Shown in pieces: positions 9,587-17,806 of a stretch of DNA of 64,000 nucleotides. Where the stretch lies: assembly GCF_036569345.1 (NCBI RefSeq), contig NZ_DATCQT010000185.1:1-64000 (forward strand). The letters run 5' to 3'. The translations under genes were made by a program, and so were the position numbers. The stretch's first letter is position 1; every line of letters begins with the position of its first letter. Source of the DNA: Clostridium_AD sp036569345 (GTDB lineage Bacteria > Bacillota > Clostridia > Clostridiales > Clostridiaceae). The notes beneath the pieces are model-generated. The model had not been told where the DNA came from. It ran no database searches and saw only the letters and a program-made list of their open reading frames with translations.

Positions 9587-10917
9587 TTAATGGCTTCTTT
9601 TATTGTCTTAACCATAAAATCAATCATATCATTGTTCATTCCTGGATAAACTCCTACCCAAAAGGTATCATTCATAATTCGGTCTGTATTTGTTAGATCA
9701 CCAACAACACGATATCCTTCGCCACTAGCCCTCATCTCATCAAAACAAGGATGTTTTATTAAATTTCCTGCAAATAACATTCTTGTCTGAACACCATTGC
9801 TTTCAATATATTGAACAACTTTATTTCTATCTAAACCTTCTTTACATGTTATAAGGAACCCAAACCAACTTGGATCAGAATTTTCACATGAGACAGGTAA
9901 AATAAGCTTATCTTCAACCTCTAATAGACCTTCTTTTAATCTTTTAAAGTTTTCTTTTCTTCTCTCAACAAAAGAAGGAAATTTTTTAAGTTGAGCACAT
10001 CCAATAGCGGCTTGCATATCAGTAGCCTTTAAGTTATATCCGAAATGTGAATACACATATTTATGATCATATCCAAAAGGTAATTCACCATACTGGTTAT
10101 CAAAACGATGTTTACATAAATTATCCACTCCAGAAGGGCAAACACAATCCCTACCCCAATCTCTAAGTGAACGAATTATTTTATTAAGTAATGGATTATT
10201 TGTATATACTGCTCCACCTTCACCCATTGTCATATGATGTGGTGGATAGAAGCTTGATGTTCCAATATCGCCAATTGTACCTGTGAATTTTTCTTCTCCG
10301 TTTATTATGTATTTAGATCCAAGGGCATCACAGTTATCTTCAATAAGCCATAAGTTGTTTTTGTTACAGAATGCTTTAACTGCACTTAAATCAAAAGGAT
10401 TCCCTAATGTGTGAGCAATCATGACAGCCTTAGTATTATCTGATAATGCCTTTTCAAGCATTGTTACATCAATATTATATTGTGGAATAGTAACATCAAC
10501 AAAAACTGGAACCGCACCAAACTGAATTATAGGGGTGACAGTAGTAGGAAATCCTGCCGCAACAGTAATAATCTCATCCCCACGTTTAACAGCTCTTTCA
10601 CCTAAAAGCGGAGACGTTAATGCCATAAAAGCAGCTAAATTAGCACTTGAACCTGAATTAACAAGACTACAATATTTAACATTTAAGTATTTAGCAAATT
10701 CACTTTCAAACTCATTTGTATATCTTCCTGATGTAAGCCAAAACTCAAGAGAGCTGTCTACAAGGTTAGTCATTTCAGCGTTATCATAAACTCTTGATGC
10801 ATAAGGAATCCTTTGGCCTACTACATAGTCTTCCTTTTTATGGTATTTCTCACAATACTCACTAACGAGTTTTAAAATTTTTTCTTTATCCTTTTGTTCA
10901 TTTAATTTATCTAACAT
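9583..10917 (-). CDS. rfbH: CDP-4-keto-6-deoxyglucose 3-dehydrase (E1)
   Basis: RfbH/DdhC enzymes use pyridoxamine phosphate and a [2Fe-2S] cluster to remove the 3-hydroxyl of CDP-4-keto-6-deoxyglucose. The 444-residue protein shows both hallmarks. The usual PLP lysine of DegT-fold proteins is replaced by His in SSFYPPHHMTMGEGGA. The cysteine pattern has an upstream Cys (NCDALGS), then Cys-x-Cys-x7-Cys in DCVCPSGVDNLC. The spacing from the first Cys is 61, slightly longer than in Yersinia E1, because of a short insertion before the His. It overlaps rfbG by 7 bases. The normal partner, an E3 ferredoxin-type reductase, is not in this cluster. Confidence 0.93.
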   Translation of the reverse strand: MLDKLNEQKDKEKILKLVSEYCEKYHKKEDYVVGQRIPYASRVYDNAEMTNLVDSSLEFWLTSGRYTNEFESEFAKYLNVKYCSLVNSGSSANLAAFMALTSPLLGERAVKRGDEIITVAAGFPTTVTPIIQFGAVPVFVDVTIPQYNIDVTMLEKALSDNTKAVMIAHTLGNPFDLSAVKAFCNKNNLWLIEDNCDALGSKYIINGEEKFTGTIGDIGTSSFYPPHHMTMGEGGAVYTNNPLLNKIIRSLRDWGRDCVCPSGVDNLCKHRFDNQYGELPFGYDHKYVYSHFGYNLKATDMQAAIGCAQLKKFPSFVERRKENFKRLKEGLLEVEDKLILPVSCENSDPSWFGFLITCKEGLDRNKVVQYIESNGVQTRMLFAGNLIKHPCFDEMRASGEGYRVVGDLTNTDRIMNDTFWVGVYPGMNNDMIDFMVKTIKEAIK

Positions 10918-11990
10918 ATTTTATTCTCCCTCTCGAAAAACTCTGTTATTTGTTTATTCATACATTCATCAATATCATTTTTATTCAAATAACATTTTGA
11001 AAAGTCAACTGTTTTTTGAATTGCTGTTTCAACATCCCATCTAGGGCTCCACCCAAATACATTTTTAATTTTTGAACAATCCAACTTTAAAAAATTAGCT
11101 TCGTGAGGTCCTCCCATGAATTTGTCTTCCCAAGCTATGTTCTCTCCCCACTTTTTGCAAAACATGTCTACCAAAGTTCCTGTTGTTATACAATCACCGT
11201 CATTAGGTCCAACATTATAGTAACCTGCATATTTTATATTTTCATATTGCATTGATGCAATCATAAGATATACAGATAAAGGCTCTAATACATGTTGATA
11301 AGGTCTAGTTGAATGGGAATTTCTTACAATTATAGACTCTTTTTTTTCTGCTGCTCTAATACAATCTGGAATTATTCTATCATTAGCGAAATCTCCACCA
11401 CCTATAACATTTCCAGCTCTAGCTGTAGAAATAGCAACTCTTCCATCTGTAAAAAAAGAATTTTTATAACCATGAGTGACAATTTCCGAGCAAGATTTAC
11501 TATTCGAATAAGGATCAAAGCCATCTAACGGTTCATTTTCACGGTATCCCCATTCCCATTCATTATTTTTATAAACCTTATCAGTTGTAACATTTAAAAA
11601 TGATTTTACATATGAATTTTTTCTTACACATTCAAGTATATTGACAGTTCCCATTACATTTGTTTCATAGGTATAAACTGGTTCTTTATAACTCTCAAGT
11701 ACAATTGGTTGCGCTGCAAGGTGAAAAACTATCTCAGGCTTGTACTTATTAAACGTGCCCATCAACTTTTCCAAATCTCTAATATCACCAATTACCGAAT
11801 TAACACCTTTTTCAATTTGTGAAATCTCAAACAAATTTGGTTTCGTAGGTGGGATTAAAGAATACCCAGTAACCTCAGCACCTGCTTTTACAAGTATCTT
11901 ACAGAGCCAAGAACCCTTGAACCCAGTATGACCTGTTACTAAAACTTTCTTTCCCTTATAAAACTCCAAGTTTCTTACCATTTTTTCCAT
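10911..11990 (-). CDS. rfbG: CDP-glucose 4,6-dehydratase
   Basis: This extended SDR converts CDP-glucose to CDP-4-keto-6-deoxyglucose. It has the NAD-binding motif VTGHTGFKGSWL near its N-terminus and the Tyr-x3-Lys pair in DPYSNSKSCSE. The reading frame is open upstream to 12011, but ATG at 11990 (or 11981) is preferred, since a GGGAAAG ribosome binding site precedes it and the conserved part begins just after. Its start overlaps the 3-prime end of rfbF and its end overlaps rfbH, giving tight translational coupling. Confidence 0.93.
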   Translation of the reverse strand: MEKMVRNLEFYKGKKVLVTGHTGFKGSWLCKILVKAGAEVTGYSLIPPTKPNLFEISQIEKGVNSVIGDIRDLEKLMGTFNKYKPEIVFHLAAQPIVLESYKEPVYTYETNVMGTVNILECVRKNSYVKSFLNVTTDKVYKNNEWEWGYRENEPLDGFDPYSNSKSCSEIVTHGYKNSFFTDGRVAISTARAGNVIGGGDFANDRIIPDCIRAAEKKESIIVRNSHSTRPYQHVLEPLSVYLMIASMQYENIKYAGYYNVGPNDGDCITTGTLVDMFCKKWGENIAWEDKFMGGPHEANFLKLDCSKIKNVFGWSPRWDVETAIQKTVDFSKCYLNKNDIDECMNKQITEFFERENKIC

Positions 11991-12748
11991 GGTGCTTTCC
12001 CACTTTCCCATAAAAATTCAAGCTGCTGTTTATCTCTCTGTGTATCCATACAGCTCCAATAACCTTCATGCTTATATGCCATAAGCTCACCCATTTTAGC
12101 AACTTTTTCTAATGGAGTTTTTTCGAATACAGTACTATCACCTTCAATATACTCAAAAATCTCAGGATTAAGGACCATAAATCCTCCATTTATCATACTA
12201 CCGTCATCGTCATTTTTCTCTCGAAAAGAATCAATTGTATTATCCTCATTAATATCAAGAACACCAAATCTTTGTGCAATATTTATTGCTGTCATGGTAG
12301 CTATCTTTCCATGAGTTTCATGAAACTTAACAAGTTCAGCAATGTTAACATCACTAACCCCATCTCCATAGGTAAGCATAAATGGTTTATTACCAATGTA
12401 TTTTTGAATTCTTTTTATACGTCCACCCGTCATCGTATTAAGGCCTGTATCAACTAATGTAACTTTCCAAGGTTCTGAAAAATTGCTATGTACAGTCATT
12501 TTATTATTTTCACTAAAATCAAATGTAACATCACTTCTATGTAAATAATAGTCTGCAAAGTATTCTTTAATCATATGAGCCTTATATCCACAACAAATTA
12601 TAAAATCATTATATCCATAATGTGAATATATTTTCATAACATGCCATAAAATAGGCATGTCTCCAATTTCTATCATTGGCTTTGGTTTTAAATGACTTTC
12701 CTCTGAAATTCTTGTTCCAAATCCACCTGCTAATAGTACCACTTTCAT
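11975..12748 (-). CDS. rfbF: glucose-1-phosphate cytidylyltransferase
   Basis: The 257-residue nucleotidyltransferase makes CDP-glucose from CTP and glucose-1-phosphate, the first step of CDP-deoxysugar synthesis. The N-terminus carries LAGGFGTR and KPKPMIEIG, the nucleotide and sugar-phosphate loops of the family, and the length matches RfbF/DdhA. It is followed immediately by rfbG and rfbH in pathway order. Confidence 0.94.
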   Translation of the reverse strand: MKVVLLAGGFGTRISEESHLKPKPMIEIGDMPILWHVMKIYSHYGYNDFIICCGYKAHMIKEYFADYYLHRSDVTFDFSENNKMTVHSNFSEPWKVTLVDTGLNTMTGGRIKRIQKYIGNKPFMLTYGDGVSDVNIAELVKFHETHGKIATMTAINIAQRFGVLDINEDNTIDSFREKNDDDGSMINGGFMVLNPEIFEYIEGDSTVFEKTPLEKVAKMGELMAYKHEGYWSCMDTQRDKQQLEFLWESGKAPWKKW

Positions 12749-12847
12749 ATTTCAACATCTCCTATATATATATGATCCAAATTTCTAAAAACTGTGTATA
12801 ATTACTCTCATGTCCACGTTTCCTAATTGTTCAAATCGACTGGTTTG

Positions 12848-14224
12848 TTATCTGTTTTTCGTGTCAACAATTATATAGATACCATAATACGACGTATAAT
12901 ATGTTTCATATTTAGGCTTATGATTAGCACGATTCATACGAGTAAAATAGTTGTTTGTACTTTGAGGATATTCAGGAACTATTACCTCCGTTTGACCCTT
13001 TTCTTTGGCTTCTTTAATCAAAGTTCGCCACTCGGTTGTGGTGGTTCGTAAAGCGTTCATCCACACATAACTTTTAACACCAATATACGCCAATAAACAA
13101 ATAGATACAATGCTTACCAAACTGAGTTTAGCCAAGTTTTCATTAACCTTAATATTCCTAAGTAAAAATATCAAAACAAAATCCAGCCAGAGCAGTGTTC
13201 CATATGGTGGGGTGTATGGTACAAGGCCCCATATAACAATAGAAGCCACAATTCCAATTAAGTATTCAAAATTATTAATAAATAGCTGTTTCACTTCTCC
13301 TCTTGTTAATCTTACTAAAGTGAAAACAAACAAAAACAATAATATAGTCAATATAACTAAATTGAGATGACTTGTTCCCATGAGTGTTGCCATATGCACT
13401 TTCAAACTTAATTTCATTCTTGTCAATATACTGAGATGAAATACTAAACTATCATGACTTTGACGTATTCTGTTGAAATTTCCCGGTGCAAAAAAACAAA
13501 AACAGTAACCTACAAATAATCCGCTATGTATAAATATTCGCTTTATTCCTGCCTTTTGTTGATAAATGAAAACGAGTGTTTTAATCATTATTATTATAAT
13601 ACAAATAACACCTAATACTTCATGTGTAATTCCTGCAATAAATCCCAAAATATTAAATAACACGATCCATCTTTTCTTCAAAACGAATTTTCTTGAAATT
13701 AGCTTGTTTAGCATCACCATATATATTAGATAAAGCAACATTGTCAAAGCATACATACATGTCATCGTCCACATTGACATAATTCCCACTGCTGCATTAT
13801 ACCAGAATAGTGTCACACTAAAAACCAAAATTACCAGTGGATTTCGGACAATTCCTTTTAACGAACCAAACGCCAAAATACCACTTACAAGAACAATTCC
13901 TGTGTATATGATAACGCTGACTACCGCCGTAAATAATTGTCCGAACATTTCTAAAAATGGCACACATATTGTTCCTAAAATTCTTCCATTCCAAAGACTA
14001 TATTCATAAGTCATTTTGCTCCAAACTTGGCTCCAAGATGTTATCAGGCTACCAATATTTCTGTTTGGATTATCTAAATATAAATTAATTCCAGTTACAT
14101 GCTGTCCTAAAACATCATCACCAAGCGGCATACGATAATATATTAGCATAAACCAGAGAGTAGCAAAGAATAATATAATTACAATGCTCAGCAACTCTCT
14201 TTTATTAATTTTCAAAAATTTCAC
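12848..14224 (-). CDS. polytopic membrane protein, GT-C-like / DUF6056-like
   Basis: The 458-residue protein has about ten to twelve membrane segments. An acidic stretch PLGDD follows the first membrane helix, and WNGR lies in the long first outer loop, resembling membrane GT-C glycosyltransferases and the DUF6056 family. Family naming is from memory. It is the first gene of the glycan cluster, about 100 bases ahead of rfbF on the same strand. I infer that it transfers the lipid-linked sugar to a wall polymer outside the membrane. No catalytic residue can be assigned with confidence. Confidence 0.6.
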   Translation of the reverse strand: MKFLKINKRELLSIVIILFFATLWFMLIYYRMPLGDDVLGQHVTGINLYLDNPNRNIGSLITSWSQVWSKMTYEYSLWNGRILGTICVPFLEMFGQLFTAVVSVIIYTGIVLVSGILAFGSLKGIVRNPLVILVFSVTLFWYNAAVGIMSMWTMTCMYALTMLLYLIYMVMLNKLISRKFVLKKRWIVLFNILGFIAGITHEVLGVICIIIIMIKTLVFIYQQKAGIKRIFIHSGLFVGYCFCFFAPGNFNRIRQSHDSLVFHLSILTRMKLSLKVHMATLMGTSHLNLVILTILLFLFVFTLVRLTRGEVKQLFINNFEYLIGIVASIVIWGLVPYTPPYGTLLWLDFVLIFLLRNIKVNENLAKLSLVSIVSICLLAYIGVKSYVWMNALRTTTTEWRTLIKEAKEKGQTEVIVPEYPQSTNNYFTRMNRANHKPKYETYYTSYYGIYIIVDTKNR

Positions 14225-14600
14225 CCCCCATTAACCATGTAATTAAACCATTTGAGATAGTACCTATACCATAATATACTATATGGTGTTTATAGTATAT
14301 AGTATATTACTTCCGTTCATCAGTTTTACATACATAATAAAAGAGTTAATTTTGGCGAATATCAGCAAAAGATACTACTTTTTCATCCTTTATATCAAAT
14401 CATAATTATAGTTTATCATTTATTTAGAGTGTACGGGTAATATTTTATGTAAATATACTTATTATTTTCAAAATTACCACTTAAATGTTTAATCATATAA
14501 AATTAAATGAATATCAATAAATACATAGATAATAGCATTATATATTCCTTATGTCCTCTTTAAGCCTTGTTTGCTTAACAATTTAGCATTTACACCTTAA
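14225..14600. other. AT-rich non-coding gap
   Basis: About 375 bases lie between the glycan cluster and the palindrome beyond the FAD oxidoreductase. Around 14273-14308 there are short alternating ATA/TAT inverted repeats. I see no ORF with a ribosome binding site. It probably holds the promoter of the glycan cluster, but no clear box is seen. Confidence 0.4.
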
Positions 14601-14644
14601 TGGGACATAATAGCTTATATTGTAATATAAGCTATTATGTCCCA
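14601..14644 (-). terminator. perfect 20-bp inverted repeat, probable terminator
   Basis: Arms at 14601-14620 and 14625-14644 are exact reverse complements around a 4-base loop. It starts 20 bases after the stop of the FAD oxidoreductase, so termination is the simplest role. However, no T-run follows the stem on either strand, which is unusual for a factor-independent terminator. Confidence 0.55.
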
Positions 14645-14663
14645 TCTTAACTTCCATTTAAAT

Positions 14664-15941
14664 TTATATTAATTTTTCCTTAAATATATCAGTTAAATTT
14701 AATTTCTCTACTTTCCTCTTAATTTCGTCTATATTCATTGTATAAAGTCCAAGTTCCTGCATTCTTTTAAAATACTCTGCTCCCGCAAAAGTATATCTAT
14801 TTCTTCTGCCTTCTTTAGATTTCATTTTTTCATTTGCATAGGCTATTATATCTCCAACAGCTAGGGATCTTGGTAATATTAATAGAGGCATTCCTAAGCA
14901 ATTTCTTATTGCATTATGACCTGCTAGTGCACCCGTTATCATAGCCTCTGTGTGACCTACAAATAATCCAGACTTTTCTCCTGCGCAAAACATATTATCT
15001 AGTCCTACAACCTTCATACTGTCCGTTCTCGGAGCTACCGATAGGTATCTTATGGAGTTCCCCTTTCCTCCTGCAATTGGATCAATATATTTAGCGTTTT
15101 CAAGCCCTTGAATTTTTCTTAATTTATCCAATGGATAATATGAAGTCATAAGTTTTGCATCTCCTGTATCTAATAAAATCATATTTTCTGCAAACTCTTT
15201 GATGGCATATTGTTGACACACCTTCACTTTAAGTTTATCTAAATTTACATCCTCTTCTGGAACTTTTAAAACAACCACTCCTGTCTCATTTAGCTTTTTC
15301 ATAACATCATCACTTAAAGAAGACTTAGCCAGTTTACACGAACCGCTAAAAGCTCCATATACATCTTCTTCTCTTTCACCTTTTAAATCTTCAATACCCG
15401 CTCTGTAACTTATGCTTACTCTCGGACCAAAAGCTGGACATCTTAAAACACACATTGAACAGCCATTCCCGTATTTTAAGCAGTTTCCCATTGGACCTGT
15501 TGAACCTGTGGTTTCTATAAATACATCAGCTTCTACATATTTCCCATCTGATAGATAAATTCCTTTTATTTTATTTCCTTCTTTTTCAACATCTACCACT
15601 CTTGTTATCATATTTAATTCTATATCCATAGCTTTTAAACATTTTACCACCGCTGGTTCAATCATATTTACATCATAGAGCCAGGCATTTTTATGCGCAG
15701 GAAAATCAACATTCTTATGTCTACTATTCCCATCAGTAACATGTATTAAATCACCTGCCCCAAGTGCTATCAGTTCTTCAGCAGCAGTATATCTACCATT
15801 ATTTCTCATTATACCACCTGCATTACCAAGCCCTAAAAGCATATCTGTTTTTTCATATATTACAACCTCAGCTCCTGCTTTTTTTGCTGTGATTGCCGCG
15901 CTGCAGCCAGACCATCCACCACCAATTATGATTACTTTCAA
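14664..15941 (-). CDS. FAD-dependent oxidoreductase with a cysteine cluster
   Basis: The 425-residue flavoprotein starts with a Rossmann FAD motif GGGWSGCSAA (residues 7-16). A Cys-rich patch at about residues 157-170 (NGCSMCVLRCP) may bind metal or an Fe-S cluster. The GDxIAYA region near residue 380 is C-terminal. The start is TTG at 15941, fixed by GGGAGGAG about 7 bases upstream and by the TTGA overlap with the preceding stop. It forms an operon with the FAD/NAD-binding reductase, whose gene is split by an element, so its transcription may depend on the same excision. The substrate is unknown. Confidence 0.75.
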   Translation of the reverse strand: MKVIIIGGGWSGCSAAITAKKAGAEVVIYEKTDMLLGLGNAGGIMRNNGRYTAAEELIALGAGDLIHVTDGNSRHKNVDFPAHKNAWLYDVNMIEPAVVKCLKAMDIELNMITRVVDVEKEGNKIKGIYLSDGKYVEADVFIETTGSTGPMGNCLKYGNGCSMCVLRCPAFGPRVSISYRAGIEDLKGEREEDVYGAFSGSCKLAKSSLSDDVMKKLNETGVVVLKVPEEDVNLDKLKVKVCQQYAIKEFAENMILLDTGDAKLMTSYYPLDKLRKIQGLENAKYIDPIAGGKGNSIRYLSVAPRTDSMKVVGLDNMFCAGEKSGLFVGHTEAMITGALAGHNAIRNCLGMPLLILPRSLAVGDIIAYANEKMKSKEGRRNRYTFAGAEYFKRMQELGLYTMNIDEIKRKVEKLNLTDIFKEKLI

Positions 15942-16900
15942 AATATTCTCCTCCCTTCCAATACATATTTAGGTTCCGTCTGCATTTTGCAGAGCCTTCT
16001 TAATTTAAGATCGTTATTTATTCTTGTACAACAACCACATATTCCTTCTCCACAGCACATCTTAGCATTATTACAACAAGAATATTTGATATTTTCGTCA
16101 ATATCTTCTACTACCTTCATAAGTCCATAATTTAATACATCTGCAGCATCACAGTGAACTAAACTAATATCATTATTACTAATTAAATTATTTAATATAT
16201 TATTAAACTCTTCTGTTATCTTGCCATTTACTATAGTATTGCAGTTTATAATTTTTGAAGCATATTTTTGTATATATTCAAAAACAAAACTATTTTTATA
16301 TGGTGAATTATCAAGAATAACAATAATTTCATTATTATTTGCGTGCAAATATTTAAGCACTGGTATCATAGGTGCCTGACCTATCCCTCGTGCTACAATT
16401 AAGCACTTACTATTCTTAATTTTATATATGTTTTTTAGTCCTAAAGTACCATTCCAAAATGGCCCTTTTATTAGTAGTTCTTCCCCTACATTTAACACAT
16501 TTAATGCTTTGGTTTTAGGCCCTTTAACTTCTATTGCAATAGTTATAGTATTATTTCTCGTATCAGTATCCACTATTGATATAGGCATATCAAACTTGGT
16601 TTCAGTATCTGGTCTACGTGCAAAAACATAACTTCCAACGTGAACCAATTCACTTACCAATTTATCACTTGCACACGCTTTAAATGTAACAATATTATCT
16701 TCAAATTTATTTTTCTCTAATATTTTACAATTGTAATATTTTCTACTTTCTTTAGCTTTATAGTTGTTTGAAGCATATTCTTGATAAATACATACTCCAT
16801 TAAAATTGCAGCAGTCACAGAAATCTTTACCTGCTAGCTGTGAACATAATATACAATCTCCTGTTTCTGCCAGATGGCAAGGACATGGTTGAGACGCCAA
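15938..16900 (-). CDS. split gene, 3-prime part: PyrK-like FAD/NAD-binding Fe-S reductase
   Basis: The open frame encodes a ferredoxin-reductase-type protein. A Cys-rich N-terminal block runs CPCHLAETGDC ... C..C. An FAD domain (residues about 50-150) is followed by an NAD-binding domain with VARGIGQAP, then a PyrK-like [2Fe-2S] motif CCGEGICGCC ... C near the C-terminus. It would pass electrons between NAD(P)H and a partner, likely the downstream oxidoreductase. The only possible start is TTG at 16900, which has no ribosome binding site. The real coding part seems to begin at TGT 16885-16883, where it continues from the fragment at 22286-22239. The joined protein would have 330 residues. Confidence 0.8.
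   Translation of the reverse strand: MASQPCPCHLAETGDCILCSQLAGKDFCDCCNFNGVCIYQEYASNNYKAKESRKYYNCKILEKNKFEDNIVTFKACASDKLVSELVHVGSYVFARRPDTETKFDMPISIVDTDTRNNTITIAIEVKGPKTKALNVLNVGEELLIKGPFWNGTLGLKNIYKIKNSKCLIVARGIGQAPMIPVLKYLHANNNEIIVILDNSPYKNSFVFEYIQKYASKIINCNTIVNGKITEEFNNILNNLISNNDISLVHCDAADVLNYGLMKVVEDIDENIKYSCCNNAKMCCGEGICGCCTRINNDLKLRRLCKMQTEPKYVLEGRRIF
16883..16885. other. left recombination junction (att core ACA)
   Basis: ACA here and at 22239-22241 is the shared core at the two element ends. Inside the element, GAGACGCCAAAC at 16891-16902 matches 9 of 12 positions of GAAACACTAAAC at the other end (minus strand 22234-22223). In the excised circle these arms would form a dyad centred on the TG of the shared triplet, as expected for a serine recombinase site. 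Confidence 0.7.
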
Positions 16901-17053
16901 ACAACGATAATCACTAATAAATTCAATAATATATAGAGTTATAATTCACTAAATTTTATATTAATGACATAATATTCATAAAAACCTTTTAAAAAATCAT
17001 TGAAATTTTTCTTATTTTCAGTTAAACTAATCTTTGAAGAAAGGACTGATTAT

Positions 17054-17749
17054 GTGAAAAAACTTATTAAAAATCTACTGCCACTATTACTTATTGGTTC
17101 TATTCCTTTATCTAATTTATTTTATTGGACATTAAATAACACTCAAAGAGGCGTTTATGATTTATCTACTGATTTAGATAGATCTTTACCACTTATAAAA
17201 ATATTCATAATTCCTTATATGTCTTTATGGTTTTTCTTAGCCATTTGTTTTACTTATTTGTGCTTTAAAAACAGAAAAGTTTATTATAAGATTATGGTTA
17301 CTTTAGTACTATGTTATGTTGCTGCATTTATTACTTTTTACTTTTTTCAAACCACTACTCCAAGGCCCCTAGTTACAGGACATGATATATTCTCTAAATT
17401 AGTTTTATTTACCTATAATTCTGATAAACCATTTAATTGTTTTCCAAGTATACATGTAATTACTGCATACTTAGCTATGAAAGGAATTAATGCTACCAAT
17501 GCTAGAAAATCAATAAAAATTCCAGTAAATATTATGGGATTTCTTATTATTATATCTACTCAACTTGTTAAACAACACGTAATAATGGATATTTTTTTCG
17601 CATTATTTTTATGCGATGTAATTTACAATTCTATTGTGTATGTTGAACGCCAATACAATCTTTATAATTCCAAAAAGACTTATGAAAAAAGTTATGAAGA
17701 AGATTTTGAAAAAAAATATACTATGGGCAAACAAAATATTAATCAATAA
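17054..17749 (+). CDS. PAP2-superfamily membrane phosphatase
   Basis: The 231-residue product has five or six membrane segments and the three PAP2 motifs: TPRP, CFPSIH and a final H-x3-D in KQHVIMD. The second motif is PSIH rather than the common PSGH, a variant seen in inositol-phosphoceramide-synthase-like PAP2 proteins. It would cleave a phosphate or phosphodiester on a lipid or isoprenoid at the membrane. The frame is open from TTG at 17000, but GTG at 17054 is preferred because AAAGGA lies about 9 bases upstream. It is cargo of the intervening element. Confidence 0.8.
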   Translation: MKKLIKNLLPLLLIGSIPLSNLFYWTLNNTQRGVYDLSTDLDRSLPLIKIFIIPYMSLWFFLAICFTYLCFKNRKVYYKIMVTLVLCYVAAFITFYFFQTTTPRPLVTGHDIFSKLVLFTYNSDKPFNCFPSIHVITAYLAMKGINATNARKSIKIPVNIMGFLIIISTQLVKQHVIMDIFFALFLCDVIYNSIVYVERQYNLYNSKKTYEKSYEEDFEKKYTMGKQNINQ

Positions 17750-17751
17750 TT

Positions 17752-17806
17752 AAAATAAAGCATAAAAGCTGCTAAGTATTTTTTAGCAGCTTTTATGCTT
17801 TATTTT
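17752..17806. terminator. bidirectional terminator inside the element
   Basis: Two 24-base arms, from 17752 and ending at 17806, are exact reverse complements around a 7-base loop, with A-rich and T-rich ends. It serves both the PAP2 gene (plus) and the convergent clpE-like gene (minus), whose stop lies in the right arm. Confidence 0.9.

Noticed and set aside
16898..16900. TTG at 16900 as a true start of a complete 320-residue reductase
   Set aside because: There is no ribosome binding site before it, the Cys-rich N-terminus would be cut, and the missing start is found in phase at 22286-22239.
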